Below, one piece after another: positions 32,641 to 46,115 of a stretch of DNA of 64,000 nt. The first letter of the stretch is position 1. Each line of letters opens with the position of its first letter. The position numbers were made by a program, and so were the translations under genes. The stretch comes from Paguma larvata. Its lineage: Eukaryota; Chordata; Mammalia; Carnivora; Viverridae. The stretch lies in NCBI GenBank assembly GCA_030068075.1, contig CM057826.1, positions 72,079,312 to 72,143,311 on the forward strand, in the 5' to 3' direction. Below the pieces are notes generated by a model. The model searched no databases. It was given only the letters and a program-made list of their open reading frames with translations, and was not told the DNA's origin.

Positions 32641-33739
32641 TTTAATGCCTGAGTATATATATTATATAAGCATGCTTAGAGTTTGGTTAACTCATCTTAG
32701 TTAACTTGGACTGTATTACTCTCTTGAAGGCACAGAGCAACGAGTAAAAACAAAGTTTCTTTGAAAATAAATTTATAAAAAGTTTTCTGAAAATAATTAG
32801 TTGATCCATCAAAATCATTGTATTAAAAGAGATCACTGGAACTCTGCAGTACAATGTATGGCTTTGGCTGTTTCACCTAAAGTCATTTTAAGGCCGAGGT
32901 CTGAAGCAGGCACGCAAATGAAGCCTCTGGTGATTACACTCATGTCTGTGGAGTGTCAGTATTCTACTACCGCTAGTGTTTCAAGCCATATTCAATATGG
33001 AGAGACTAGAGACACATAAGGTTTAAGACATCATAACATAAAAGAGTTGTTATAATTTTTAAAAAATGACAGGCCCCAAATCTTAATTTCCCTTCCATAA
33101 AAATTTCTTTGTTTCCCCAAAAATAAAGATTATATTTCAAAATCCATTCATAGCAACTGAAGATAATGCTGTAAACTGTCATGTAAGTGTAGCATATGAT
33201 CATCCTAAATGTTCATAACCTTGCAGTTGGGTCAGAAAGGTTCAGATAAATGCAGTGCTCACAGCAGTACAGTCCATTGAGCAGCATGTTAAAAACCCAC
33301 AGCAATCACATATTATATTATCTTTCACCAGCTTGCTGCATGACTGTGAAGCAATTCTACACTGAAATAAAGGCCTTTGGCTTGAACGTTTTTAATCGGA
33401 AAGTTTAATAGAGAAATTGTCGTTAACCCTCACTAGCATGGACAATGATGTACACTTCGGAAAGAATCCCTAATATGGTTTAGGAGGGCTTTAAGCTGCT
33501 GTTGCCAAATTAAGCAAGAAATAAGACACCTGAGCAAACCTTTAAATTGAACACAAATTTAAAATGAAATAATCCTTGCCTCTGAATGAAAGAATTTAAG
33601 CACAAAAATGAATTAGACTTCTGGATGATACACCTTTTAAAATGGAACTTTTTTTGGGTATATGTCAGAACCAACTAAATAATCAATAAATAGACTTTAT
33701 CAGCCAGGCTGTGCAAGCATAAGCTTCATTAATCCCAGT
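32641..33739. other. PAM intron, no recognised feature
   Basis: AT-rich sequence, nothing recognised. Confidence 0.5.
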
Positions 33740-34280
33740 GTTTGTAATGCCATCCCTGTAGGAGTCCCCTATTAATTTCCTACGGAATGAAATCCACAGC
33801 CCCTTCTCGCCTTTCAGGCCGTGCATACTACTGACCAGGCTCCTGGACCACCACATTTATAACATGACAGCTCACCCTGCACTCCCCTCGGGCAGCCCTC
33901 TGCACTTAATAACCACCCACGACCACTAACATTTGCTGAGGGCTTACCCCCTGCCTGGCTCACTTACTGCTCACAACGACCCTATGTCTGGTCCTTTCCC
34001 CTCAAACAGATGAGCCTTGAGGAGAGACAGGCTGAGTAGGTTGTGTACGGCCATGCGGCCAGCAGGTGGTGAGGCTCACACGTGTTCACACTTGTGCCCA
34101 GTGTGCTCCTTCACTGATTGCACTATTGGCCACTGGAATAGTCTCCTCCCCTCTGCAGATCCAAATGGACTATCTTCCCAGATGCAGATAAAATCCTGTC
34201 TCTCACAGGATGTTTTCTCTAACTAGAATAGTTCATGCTCATCCTTTCAGAGTTGGCCCCTACAGTCATCCCTACTGAAA
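33740..34280 (+). repeat. L2-like fragment with nested MIR
   Basis: The flanks ('ggaatgaaatccacagcccc', 'tctctcacaggatgttttct') resemble LINE-2. A MIR sits between at about 33915-34080 ('ctaacatttgctgagggctt', 'aacagatgagccttgaggag', 'gttgtgtacggccatgc'). Boundaries approximate. Confidence 0.45.
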
Positions 34281-34969
34281 TAGCTGAAATGGCTACTTCA
34301 GAATGACTGTCAAAATGTCATGTACCCTTCACTAATGACGGGCATTCACACGACAAATCTGATTCGAACCTGGGCTTTCTGAATTGGCCATTTTCCTGGG
34401 AGTGTCGGGGAGCGGGCATCTTGATATTACTGCAGTAAAGCAGCACAGTCAACATGTCAGTTACTTTCTGGTCATCTGTTGATGTATGTAACGGAAGACA
34501 TCCTAACTCTCAGCTTTATAAAACATGATGAGACGGTTCCTACTCCTCCCTATCCCTTTGTTTTATTACCTGAAAGAACCCTGGGCATTATCAGGGGTTG
34601 TCATGTTGGAAATGTGGTATTTGGGTGACCAAAAAATAGAAGGTGTCCTAGAAATACTGAGACAAGGCAGGCAGCAACATCTTTTCTTTCCTGTTTATGA
34701 CCAAGCAAATCAGGTTTTATCTGCTCATCAGAGACCTATAGGTGTAGCGTGTCTTATTTGTGCCATCTCTCCAAGTAATTTTCACTATGATGCTAGAAAA
34801 GCTTCTGAGGGTGCTTGTGGGAAGATATGCAATGGTCATGTGGAGACAGAGACTACAGTTTTCACGTTGGAGAAAATCCTAGATGAAGAGGGAAAAGAAA
34901 GGTTATGCAGATCTAATCAGAAGCAGAAAGGTGACAGAGGGACTTCATGGGGATGAAGACTCACATATA

Positions 34970-35016
<47 letters not shown>

Positions 35017-36029
35017 CTATTTACTGCTGTCATGCCATAAAATGTAATTATCTGAGCACTGTATCCTGCCCGACCTTGGTCCTTATAGTTTTGTAATGAC
35101 TTTACTAATGACCCATAAACACGATCAAAATTAGATTGTTCCTGTATTTTTTGAGGCAGCTCAACATCACCTGAATATGTGCTTTGTTTAAGAAAGGTCA
35201 CATTTACAAATATTCAAGTCTCACGGTGCTATTCTGCAGAAGACATTTGTTCTACATTCAAGAGAGAAGCCCAAGAAAAGGAAAAGCAATGAATCATTAG
35301 ATTAATTTCATCTATTTCTAAATTCAATGGCTTCTACCTCATTTGTATAGTGCGATTTGATAGATAGGGACCTGCCATCATTCACTAAGGAAAAGACACA
35401 TTTATTTACTGGTCATCCACGTGAGGGAAAGCAAGTGGATGAGGATGACAGTCAAATTTCTTGGCTGAGTGGGCTGCTGTCAGAGTCAATTCCTCGGAGT
35501 GTCTGTAAAACACCTTACAGACAGCGTCACAGTTCAGTGGTCAAATGCAGATTTTATCACACCTTCCCCCATTCCAATCTGTGATTTCTTATTAAAACAA
35601 TAAACAAAAGCAAGGCTCTAGGGAAAGCTATGATTTTGTTCAAAGTATAAAAATTATATTTATCTTTGTTAGAGTATTTCCCCCAACAACCACTTTAATT
35701 CACGTTTACTAATCCAATAGAGACATATGAAGATATCAAAGATGCTGTGCATGCCAGGAATATGCACATATAAATTCTAGGACAATTGTGATGGTATCTT
35801 CTCAAAATTAAGAAGTATGTTTCTCTAAAATGAGTTATATAACTAGTCGCACAAGCAGAAAGCCAAAATTATCAATTATTCAAATGCAATTCTGGCTTTT
35901 AACACCATAAGAGAGTTTTAGTCCTAATAAGCAGCCGGAATTACACTCTGCCTTTTGTGATTTTCTTTAGAAATCTGAAAAGCCAAAGGAGAAAGTTCTT
36001 TTCAGATGTTATAATATTTGTCTTCTTGT
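34281..36029. other. PAM intron with a 143-codon ORF of unknown nature
   Basis: A plus-strand ORF at 34525-34956 (MMRRFLLLPIPLFYYLKEPW...) has no family I know and lies antisense to PAM. Otherwise there is only a CA repeat. Confidence 0.4.
34975..35012 (+). repeat. (AC)19 microsatellite
   Basis: An uninterrupted 38-bp dinucleotide run, likely length-variable between individuals. Confidence 0.97.
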
Positions 36030-36150
36030 CTTCTAGAATTCTGCCAGGCTGTAACTTCTTTGAATTGGTATCATACCTCACATCCCCATTGCCTTGCCCA
36101 ATAACCGGCATACGGCAGCATTTTTAAAGTCTGCTGAATGTATGAACAAG
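36030..36150 (+). repeat. L2 3'-end-like fragment
   Basis: 'gccttgcccaataaccggca' followed by 'aaagtctgctgaatgtatga' resembles the LINE-2 3' end. Confidence 0.4.
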
Positions 36151-36894
36151 TGGCTTTTCTTAAAAAAGAAATTATTCCCTTATATTCAGATAAGAGTATA
36201 ACTTAGGGCAAAAAGGTAAATTGTCTACTATATGATATACTGCCTTGAAAGTAGCCAAGCGCAACACTTTTTTAGTATTCAGTCCTGGATTAAGCAAGCC
36301 AAACTGAGTTCCCACCACACCCAGTTGCATGTACCCTGCTGGCCTTCAGAAATTGAAAAGGCACAGATAATGAATGCAGAAAATATAAAATTGATAAATG
36401 TCAAGAAAAAAATAAAGTAATAAATGCTTTACAAATCTTCATTTTCAACCATATCTAATCTTACGATGAGGCATCCTGAGATCTAGAATTTGGGAGAACC
36501 CCCATTTTTCTATCATGGCAAAGCCTTGTTTACCAATAGCAAAACTTGCACTCTGGGAATCGGGAAAAGCTATGGACGAGCATCCTCCCAACATAGGACC
36601 TGGGCATCCACTCTTCCTACTGCAAATCCTTCACCTTCATGTGTACTGGGTTTCATTTGGTAGGATGGTTTGAGGTTTATTTTTGTTTTTGGCAAAACTG
36701 ACCAGTGTTCCCAGTAGAGAGTGAAGGTTAAGGAAATGAAAGAATAGTTGTATCTGATATAAGGAAGACAGAGATGTGCAATTGCTGTATTTCAGCTCCA
36801 TCTCCATTTGAGATCTTCTTTCATTTCTTCCCTGATTCACTATCCTCACATCCAAATCTCTTACGATAGGGTAACACACAGCTAGTAAAAAGCT

Positions 36895-37165
36895 TGTGCA
36901 TGTTCCTTGACCTCTCTGATCCTCTGTTTCCTCCTCTATAAAATGGCTTAAATATGCTTAGTTGTGAGTTTCTTAGCAACTCCTAGGCCCTTGGTAAATG
37001 AAGGGTTGTAATGAGCTGATGATAGGAACAAGGACCCTATATAAACTATTGCCCTACCATTTGATTAAATTAAAGACAGAGCTGCTCCTGTCTTTGTTTC
37101 CCTAATTACAAAGTGGGACTACCTTCAGGTTTGTCCTAAGAATTAATGAGATAATACATGCAAGC
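36895..37165 (-). repeat. Two MIR fragments, reverse
   Basis: First: 'tgttccttgacctctctgat', 'cctctgtttcctcctctata', 'aaatggcttaaatatgct' (36895-37000). Second: 'ctttgtttccctaattacaa' and 'agaattaatgagataataca' (about 37090-37165). They may be one interrupted copy or two. Confidence 0.6.
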
Positions 37166-39173
37166 TTCCCCTCACTTATTCCCTTATATAAGTGATTCTT
37201 TGGTTTTCAATTTTCCAGTTCTAACTTGCTTACGCCTAAACATCTGTGGTGGCAGGATTATGCAAATAATGGTAACCACAAATCGCCTGGAGCTAGTACT
37301 TTAAAGGACTCACATTGAAGATGAAACAACCTTGTTGTGAACAAGTGACAAAATCTTTAGTATTCATGCAATCCTCCCAGTAATAAAGAAAAGAAAAAAA
37401 TACTGAAAATAATTATTAATATCACAAGATCCTTTAATGACCTTTGAACTGGGAACAGTCTAATCTTAGAAAGGAAGTGCCTAAGAAAATGCAAAACCAT
37501 TTGGTACCCTAGTTCTAATATAGTCCTTTATGAGCTTCCTATGAATATTTTCCTTGACTGAATATATTCACTTGTACTTCTTGATTTTAATTTATATGAA
37601 AGTAAACACATTTATATTAGGAGAGCAATAACGCATTCCAGGATATATATTTACAGTCTTTAGAGTCACCAGCTCTGAAATCATATACTACCACCAACCT
37701 CCAGAAACAAATCAGTAACCTCTTAATGTGAGACCTGCAATGTTGCTGCGAAACCTAACATATTTATATAGGCATGGAAACTGGCCTTCCCTTCTATGCA
37801 AATGTGAAACAGAAGGAATCAAGACCCTCTTGAAGTTTGGAAAAAAATATAAAATCAATAAAGAAAAAAACTTCATGTAAAAATGCCTTTTATGAAGTAA
37901 ATAATATTTTCTCCTACGCTGCCAAAAATGTGGATATGAAATTGAGGAAAGTTTTACTGTCGATATTTTAAAGAGGAATTTGTATCCTAAATCACATCTG
38001 GTATTACACAAGACATTACAATTATTTTTACTGTCTTTAAAGTTAAGTTGAGGATCTGGGAGCACTGTCCTTTATACCTGTTTTTTCTTGATAATATTCG
38101 ATTATTATACAAAGTAAGGACACACAGGCAACACTCAATTTCCTAAGGTCTGACTTTCATTCTTAGGAATTAACTCTGGGAACACATTTTTAGAGTGCTA
38201 TTCTAAGTTGTATTTTCTGTTGGAATTGCCACCAAAGTGTGTGGAAAAAAATGCATATTGCTCTGGCTTTTCACGTCTGTAATGTATATTCCTGTGGGAA
38301 CACCTCATGAAAATTTATCCTCAGATGGCCCTGAGGCAACAGTACACATTTTATAATTCACATAATGGCCCTTTCAGATAGCCCACTTGAAGATTAGTTT
38401 CATGGGACCAAAGCACAACTCTCATTACCATTATTTTCTCTCCAAAATTAACATCTAAAACCAGAAAGCAAAGCAGACGGAGACAAAAACAAATCCATGA
38501 ATAATTTGCCAATCACACCTCTTCCCCAAACAGTTAAAAGTTTGTCATAGGGATATTTCAATGAAAACAACCTAGATGAAAACAGATGGTATTTTGTCAC
38601 TTTTCCTATCTGATTTAAAAGCTCAGCTGGGGAAGGACGTGCTACTGATGAGTCCACTTATTCTATGAAAGAAACAGCAGGACCATTCCTTTCCGTATCT
38701 GTACTTTCTTTTCTTCTTTCCTCCTCTCAATTTCTCCTTGCTTCCTTTCTATCCATCTACTACTTGACAGGTAAAATCTTAAATTCCCCAATGTTGATTC
38801 TAAGTACAGTCGATTTATAGCATGAACCAGCAGGTAAATAAACAGTCTGTTGAGTGGAGCGGAATTAAGCATCCAGCCACAGACAGAAAGCCAATACTTT
38901 ACAAATGGGACCACACGGTATTGGCGACCATCAACATCTGCATGCAACTCCTTAACTACTATTACTCATGAATCTCTCCAGATACAGTTTGCAACCCTGT
39001 CTCTGAGTGGCTCTCTCTAGTTTGTTTCTGCATTAGGCATGATAAGTGCATCTTAGAAACTGACAGTAAAAGATTAATATGCTCATAACCATCAAAGAGA
39101 ACCTTTCACTGATTTCAAATAGCTGCCCTCCCTTCGACCGCCCACCCCGGCACACCATCCAATTAATACTTAC
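37166..39173. other. Repeat-poor PAM intron next to an exon
   Basis: No transposon recognised over 2 kb. The donor of the exon at 39174 (gtaagtattaa) is at its right edge. Confidence 0.5.
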
Positions 39174-39231
39174 TCACGAAGGCTTCCTCATCCACCGGCA
39201 AGCGCGTTGACATGCAGAAGTATGTATCAGA
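39174..39231 (-). CDS. PAM: PAM exon: start of the PHM core
   Basis: This 58-bp exon encodes SDTYFCMSTRLPVDEEAFV plus the first base of an Ile codon. The acceptor is tctttctttaacag and the donor gtaagtatt. The Cys of YFCMS (C81 in rat) pairs with a Cys in the exon at 9162. It begins on a codon boundary. Most mammals I recall read MSMR at the site where this has MSTR (codon ACG). Because ACG sits in a CpG context, this may be a lineage change, an allele or an error. The preceding exon (signal peptide and propeptide) is outside the window. Confidence 0.97.
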
Positions 39232-40230
39232 CTGTTAAAGAAAGATACAAAATCTGAATTAATCTGCGGCTAGTAAAGAAGGAAGAATAACGAGTAAAAG
39301 CATGGGCTCTATGACTGAAAAAGAACGACTGGCCCAAGGCGGTGAAGATGCCTGAGAGTAGGTGTGACCAAGTTAACAGAAGGATCAAGTCTAGAGCTGA
39401 AGTACTCCAAACATTTTTCTAAGACTCTTTCCTAAATGAACTCAGATCCTATTTATAACACCAATTATCATGAGTGATATTTCTAGTTCTGTCATAGTTA
39501 AAAGACAGCATTTTAGATGCTTCTATAAAAAGAGTGAAATATTTTATGCACTCAACTTTCAAATGGTAGGAGTTAGTTGGTGTTGGCCATGTTCATTGTG
39601 TGCATATTTAAGTATTTAATTTCCTGAATCACTTTACAACTGCCCAAAATATTAAAGAAGTACAATGAATAAAAGGTGGTCTTAAAACATAATATTTTAT
39701 TCGGTTCTCTCTTACTCTAATATTTTTATGTAATACATTGAAGAAATCAACATTAACCCAAGTTATTCTTTCTTTTCTGGCAACTAGTCTCCTATCTAAG
39801 TGGCCATTTTTCCACTATCGAATGTATTAACACCTAAAATTTTGAGTGATGAAAACTGCAATTTAAGGAGAATGGGCTTCTCTATTGATCTATGCATTCT
39901 ACTTCCTTAGTGGAAGACCCTATGCAGTGAAGTATATACCATGGTTGATAACAGACCCAATACAAATAAAGACTACATGCATTTAATAATTCATACTTCA
40001 TGGATTATTACTATACAGTGCTGGGATCAAGAGACGCCATAAATATGGATAGAGATCATTTGGGTATCCCTGAACCTACTAGTTAGCATTGAAAAACTGA
40101 AATTTGTACTTCTTTTTAAAATTCTGTGGTGGGTGGGAAACAAGGAAGTTCAAATATACAGAAAATCAACATCTTAAGTTTTGAAAAATTAAGAATTTAG
40201 AAATGTGGTTCAGTTTTTATTACTGTTTTT
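39232..40230. other. PAM intron, no recognised feature
   Basis: Pyrimidine-rich acceptor region next to the exon, then AT-rich sequence without a recognised element. Confidence 0.5.
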
Positions 40231-40424
40231 TAAAAAAAATTTAATATCTATTTATTTTTGAGAGAGAGAGAGAGAAAGGGCACAAGTCGGGGACGGGCAG
40301 AGAGAGAGGGAGACACAGAACCCAAAGTAGGTTCCAGGCTCTGAGCTGTAACTCACCAGCTGTGAGATCATGACCTGAGTCCAAGTGTCAGATGTCCAAC
40401 CGACTGAACTACCCAGGTACCCCC
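40231..40424 (-). repeat. SINEC, near full length
   Basis: Reverse CAN-SINE: T/A-rich start, long GA run, 'gtaggttccaggctctgagc', 'gctgtgagatcatgacctga', 'ccgactgaactacccaggta'. A loose attact-(g/a) direct repeat flanks it. The part reading 'cagcacagagcc' is missing. Confidence 0.9.
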
Positions 40425-40799
40425 ATTACTACTTTTATAAATGCCATTTTTCTCAATTGAGCAAACTCTTTTGTTTTTTAAAGACTTTATAATTATTTAG
40501 ATTCACCTTTACTTTGCTAAGAAGGGGGTTAAACAATGTAAATGATGGACATGTGGCCTGTGTATCTAACTCTTGAGAAATACAATGGCAAAATAAGGCT
40601 TAAAAATCTTAGAATCATACACAAGATTATTCATAAATATTCTTCCAATCTCTGAATTATTACTGTTACAAAACGTACCTACTCCATTCCAACATAAAAC
40701 ATAGGAAGTTTAAGATTCTTTGCTATTTGGTTGTCCTGATCTAGAGGCAATTTAGGACTGGAAGGTACTTAGTGGCTACTACAGAGCTGCTGCTCCTAT

Positions 40800-41130
40800 T
40801 ACTATTTCTATGCCAACAGTTATTGAATGCTTATTACCTGCCAGACATAGTTCTCGATGTTTTAATTGTATTATATCATTGAATAACTAAAACAATAAAA
40901 TACGGGAGATAGATACTATTATGAACTCCATTTAAAGACTGTAAGCATAATAACTAACATTTATTGACAGCGTACTAAGTGCCAGCACTGTTCTAAACAC
41001 TTTATGTGTATTAACTTCTTTAATCCTCAAAACACATCTTTATGATATAATACATTCTCCCCGTTTTACAGATAAGGAACCTGAGGCAAACTGAGGTGAA
41101 GTAACTTTACTGTTTGTTCTAGCCGAAACC
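40800..41130 (+). repeat. Two adjacent MIR SINEs
   Basis: First copy: 'cagttattgaatgcttatta', 'cctgccagacatagttctcg'. Second copy: 'aacatttattgacagcgtac', 'gtgccagcactgttctaaac', 'ccccgttttacagataagga', 'gaagtaactttactg'. Same orientation and head to tail at about 40940. Confidence 0.75.
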
Positions 41131-42689
41131 TGACAACAGGCTGATAGGCTTTTGAGTCTCCACTTCTCTGCTTTAGAAAGTTGGCAATTACACATCTTCA
41201 CTCTGCCTCTTTGAGATGTAAATCTTCTATAACACGGAACTGTCTTCTCACATTCACTGAGACAAGTCTGCTCTGGTTCTCAGCCAGTGGAAGCCTTGCT
41301 CTAACTTCTGTCACTGCTTCCTGTCATAAAGATATGAGAAGCTTGTTTTTCCTCTGGATAGGTGCCAATGAACAAACCCAGATAGGCTAGTCACATGGGC
41401 CAATCTCCCTAACACACCCCTCAGTGTTTTTGCCCCCCAGACTTCATAGGTCTTCTGTTCTTTGTTTTGGCAAAGTTGAGTTTAGTCCACACTGGACCTC
41501 CTTCACTATTGCAATGGTTAATTTTGAAGAAAATCTGTCCTTACCACTTTCACTAGTATCTACGTGATTTACCTTTGACACTAACAAGTGCAGGAGCTGG
41601 GATCTGAACAGGGGCAATCTGACTAATGCATTACAGATTGTTCAAAGCAACATGAACAATTAATGACTTAAAAGCAAATACAAAAACAAAAGTCAATTTA
41701 AAGTAGCTGAACACATATGTGTAATAAGAAAGGATCAAAGGTTGCAATTAAATGCAAACCAAACAAAACTTCTTTTATATTTAGACTTATAGTTTTCAGT
41801 TTTATTTTACCTTTCATTTTATTATAAACCATCTCAAGCTGTTTTTAGAATAGTAAACTATAGGAATAAATACACAGATCAAATTTAGAAAGTTGGTTCT
41901 TTTGATTAAAAATAAACCACTAAGCACAAGAACGGTTCCATACACAGAATAAAGGAAACTACTATCATATTCAGAATTGATTTAAATTGATCCATATTGT
42001 AGTCCTTATTCTCAGTGGCTGTACAATTTAAAAGGACAGAATAACTTGGGAATGTCTTGCTCTTATCAATTTTTATTTCTTGCCTTCTAACTTCTCCGAT
42101 ACTGAGAATATATTCCGATTTCAATGGTTTCTTTCCTGTTCTGTGGGAGCCAGTTAAAAAAAATGAAGAAGAGATGAGGGAGAGCCTCTGCACAATTTGG
42201 CAAAAGTATTTTGGGAGAGCAAAGTCTGTACTACACTTCGGTCAATGGCGACGCCCCAGCACACTCTGATTTAGTCTTTAACTTATATCCCCATTTTCAA
42301 GATAAAAATAATTCTGTTAGAAGAAAAATTTTTTCTTCTAAAAATGAGCACATTAAAAATAGTGTGTATCAAATCAATAATTAGCCTTCAGCTGAAAGCT
42401 CTGAAGACCACAGGTGGACAGAAGAGAAAATAACAAAAAGTAATCTATTCTTTTCTCTGCAAGTGTAAAAGGTGTCAGTGATTTGTTCTGTAGCATTGTG
42501 GCAACATAGTTTCGTTCCTAGAATTCAGATGAGAGCTCTAAGGGTATGAGCCTAAGGGGTCACATGACCTAAGGATCATTCACAGGGTCTAATCGGAGAA
42601 GCCATCTCTAAAAGATGACTTAGGGCCAAGTTCTGTCCCCCTTAGGCTGGCTGAGTCTGAGTCAGCACTCTTTTTGTGCTACTTTGTTT
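41131..42689. other. PAM intron, no recognised feature
   Basis: Nothing recognised. Short ORFs only. Confidence 0.5.
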
Positions 42690-42845
42690 TCTTCTCACAA
42701 TTATGCGGTGAGTAGGTCTAACAGGCACTGCATCATTTTTACAGAAATGGAAACTGATTCGCAGAAAGGTTATTGATCTACCTGGGGCCACTCAGGAAGT
42801 TAGCATCAGAATAAGGATTCAAAGGCCTCAAGTCTATGTCTTCAC
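42690..42845 (+). repeat. MIR SINE
   Basis: 'tcacaattatgcggtgagta', 'atttttacagaaatggaaac', 'ggggccactcaggaagttag', 'ggattcaaaggcctcaagtc' in MIR order. Confidence 0.7.
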
Positions 42846-43564
42846 GACAATTAGAGTTAACTGTGTATCTTTCCTGCCACCTTCTTGCATTAATCTAGTT
42901 AAATTGTGATTCTGGAGAGTCTCTGAACCTTCATACCTCTTTTTCTCTATTAGACTAAATCCTTTATTTAAAACTAAATATAAGGCTCTTCATAAGTAAA
43001 TGAAAAACTTCTTTTTTGTGTGTGGTAAGACAGGAGATTTGCTGAATAATGGACTGGACATTGGCCTTTGCCAAACTATTATGAACTCACTGTAGCACAG
43101 GGAAAGAAAGATTAATTTGTTGATTACAAAATACTGTTTCATCAATACAAGTTAATATCTACAGCAGGTCACCAAGAAGGGATAGTTACTTTAAATTTAA
43201 ATTCCATGCTGGAAGCAATCGTCAATACAAGAATTTAAGGCTATAATAATACGTAATCACATGCTTAATTGCTACCAACCTTGTGACAGAGAAACTTTTT
43301 TAAGAAACAAAGCCTCCTAAGACAGTAATATTAAGAAAACTGGGACGATCCATTTTTCAAAGTAATAAATCATTTTATTGCTGATATGAACAAGTAACCA
43401 GTGATGTTTTTCTTTTTTGCAGGATGACCATCAAGAACACTATGTAATAATATGCTGATCAGATCAACGTAACCTCATTCTCTCTGACAACCAACAATAC
43501 AAAAAAAAATTCAAATGATTTAAGCATTCAGTCAGCACTTGGCATATGATATCTTGTAAAATGG

Positions 43565-43790
43565 AAAGCATTTATTGAGGCTTCTACGTTATTCTAGGAG
43601 CTTTCCGTCAGTTATTTGCCATGATAACACTGCCAGGTAATGTTTAAACAGACACTCTTTTAAAGGTGGAAAACTGAAGCTCAAACAGGTAAGTAACGTG
43701 CTTGTGATTAAACAAAACTCTTAAAACGATGAAATGGTATTTGAACCCAGTTCCTTAAAGCACTCCTCTTTCCACTATAGGAAGACAGCT
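43565..43790 (+). repeat. MIR SINE
   Basis: 'agcatttattgaggcttcta', 'aaaggtggaaaactgaagct', 'caaacaggtaagtaacgtgc', 'atttgaacccagttccttaa' in MIR order. Confidence 0.7.
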
Positions 43791-44865
43791 ATTAAAAGGT
43801 TGTTTTTCAAACCTCTCTCATATTTGTTTCTTTGATTAAGGGGAGAAATAAAGTTATCAAAGACACATGGAATTTAACAAGAAGTTTTAGTCCCAGTCCC
43901 CTAAGTTTTCAATAGCACCTGAGAGATTTCACGAAAGCCTGTTGACAAACCGCAAGGAACTAGTCTATGGCCACTAGTCAATTTACTTTTCCCATTATTT
44001 TGTTTCTGCAAAGTAAAGCTATTTGAAAGCATATACATAACTCAGATCAATGCTTCTCTCCAGCACATTCTGAAGACACAAAAACAGCACCTTACTGCCC
44101 ATTAGAATAGCTTCTTCATTTGAACACACTGTCCCAGAAAGGATGCTTCCATAATTCAACCCAAACTACCAGTACAACCTTTCACCATTTTCCATAGATC
44201 ATCATCATGAATCCTTTTTTTTCTCTCTGTGGGAAAAACACTGGATCTGAGCTTGGTGCCAGGGGACTGTCTGTAAAATACTGTGGATTCAAACTGCTAA
44301 CATAAGGCTCAGAAGTACAAAAAGGGAGACATAATGTGAACCTACACAGCCGTGCTTCCCAGGGCTCTCTGTTAGGGCACATCGGCCAAATCTGAATCAA
44401 GAGGGATATGATATTGCTGATGCTTCTTTACTGCTGCTACTGGGAACTATCCAAGAAAAACACATTTTTTTTTTCTGACAAAAGAAGTGTACTAGAAATG
44501 AAAAAAAAGAAGTGCTTATTATTAAAGAACTCCTATTATATTCTACTAAAGCAAGCCATTTTAAAACGAGAGTTCTCACATAGACAATAAGGTTCGGTAA
44601 CACCTTCCTTACATTATTTAAAAAGTATTCTTTATTTTGATTTAGTCATTTGTGAGATAGAGATGCAGTGGTTTCTACGGAATGAGTAGTTAACAAAATC
44701 AACTGCTTATTTAAATTAATATGGGACAAACAAAACCATCTGTTCACATAAAACCAGTAATTTTTGTTTTGGGACACCAGAGGTACTATTCAGATTCTAG
44801 CACTGAACACTATCATTTGATCTTGATTAGATAATATCCTCGCTGCCCTTATATATATGTTTTTC
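43791..44865. other. PAM intron, no recognised feature
   Basis: Nothing recognised on either strand. Confidence 0.5.
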
Positions 44866-45086
44866 CTTTTTAATGTTTATTTATATTTGAGAGAGAGAGA
44901 GAGTACGTGTGTGTACCTGCGTGAGCAGAGCAGAGGCAGAAAGAGAGATGAAGACAGAATCTGAAGCAGGCTCCAGGTTCTGAGCTGTCAGCACAGAGCC
45001 CGACATGGGCCTCGAACATGTGAACCACGATATCATGACCTGGGCCGAAGTCGGACACTAAACTAACTGAGCCACCCAGATGCCCC
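44866..45086 (-). repeat. SINEC, full length
   Basis: Reverse CAN-SINE: 'ttttaatgtttatttatatt', (GA)n, 'gaagcaggctccaggttctg', 'cagcacagagcccgacatgg', 'actgagccacccagatgccc'. A small GTGTGT insert sits in the middle. Confidence 0.93.
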
Positions 45087-45924
45087 TCTCCCTACCTTTT
45101 GTTTAAGCTTGAGGAATCCCTGCACTCAAGCTTTCTTAAGGAGACTATTCAGTGTTAGTGACACATATAGGCTTACAAATAGACAACGTGACCCAGTTTT
45201 ATCTGGACACGTTTATTTCTGCGGCCCTTTGCAAAGTGGTTGTTTTCTGTTAACAGGCCACAACGTGTAGAAATATTATATTGTGTATGGTATGGTCTCT
45301 GGTAACCTTTTCTCAGCCATCCCTTGCTAAATAACCAGAGTGATGAAATCATTTCATGGTGGCAACTGTGACTTTGTGCCTTAGAGCAGCTGCTTACAAA
45401 GCAAGTAGTCACCTCTTTACCAATCCAGATCATGCACAGTTTAAATCTGATCCAGACAAAGTGTGAAGGATCCACAGAGCCCTTCATTTTCATACAGTAC
45501 TCACTTTGGGTTTAAATAAGTTGAGTGCTGCAAAGAACTAGGGGAAATCTGAGGGACTGATGGTAGTGATGCGGGTCCAACAAGGAAAGGCTCAGGAAGT
45601 ACTCAGGCCTCTTTGACAATAAGGATTTTACTTAGGAGAGGAAGGAAGCAATGGGAAAATTAATCTTTCAGAGTTTTCTTTTAATTGATCCAGATGGAAA
45701 ATGGAATCAAATTGCTATTTCCCAAAGTGACTTTAATGCACGCTTATTAAGCTTATACTGTATTTTTTAACATCATCCTTGTATAAAAGAAAGTAATCTG
45801 TATTTTCAACACCATCCTAATATAAAAGAAAGCTAAAGCGAAGGAAAATTCTAGCAAAGCACATAGGATTTTCTGAAGTGAAAAATACAGGTTTAAGAAG
45901 TCCACCTCTCTAGGCAAACCAAGA
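45087..45924. other. PAM intron, no recognised feature
   Basis: Nothing recognised. A 25-bp near-duplicate phrase 'tataaaagaaag' occurs twice at 45782-45832. Confidence 0.45.
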
Positions 45925-46115
45925 AACAGACCCTTAATATAAAGGACAAACTGAGGGTTGCTGGAGGGGCAGTGGGTGGGGGATGGTTTAAATGGGAGAT
46001 GGGCATTAAAGAGGGCATTTGTGATGAGCACTCGGTGTCATATGTAAGTGAGGAGTCACTAAATTCTACACCAGAAACTAATATTACATTGCATGTTAAC
46101 TGAAACTTTGGAGAA
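45925..46115 (+). repeat. L1 3' end, 5'-truncated
   Basis: Carnivore L1 3' UTR: 'aaggacaaactgagggttgc', 'tggaggggcagtgggtgggg', 'gggcattaaagagggcattt', 'gatgagcactcggtgtcata', 'gttaactgaaactttgg' and an A-rich end. It carries no coding sequence and is antisense to PAM. Confidence 0.88.
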
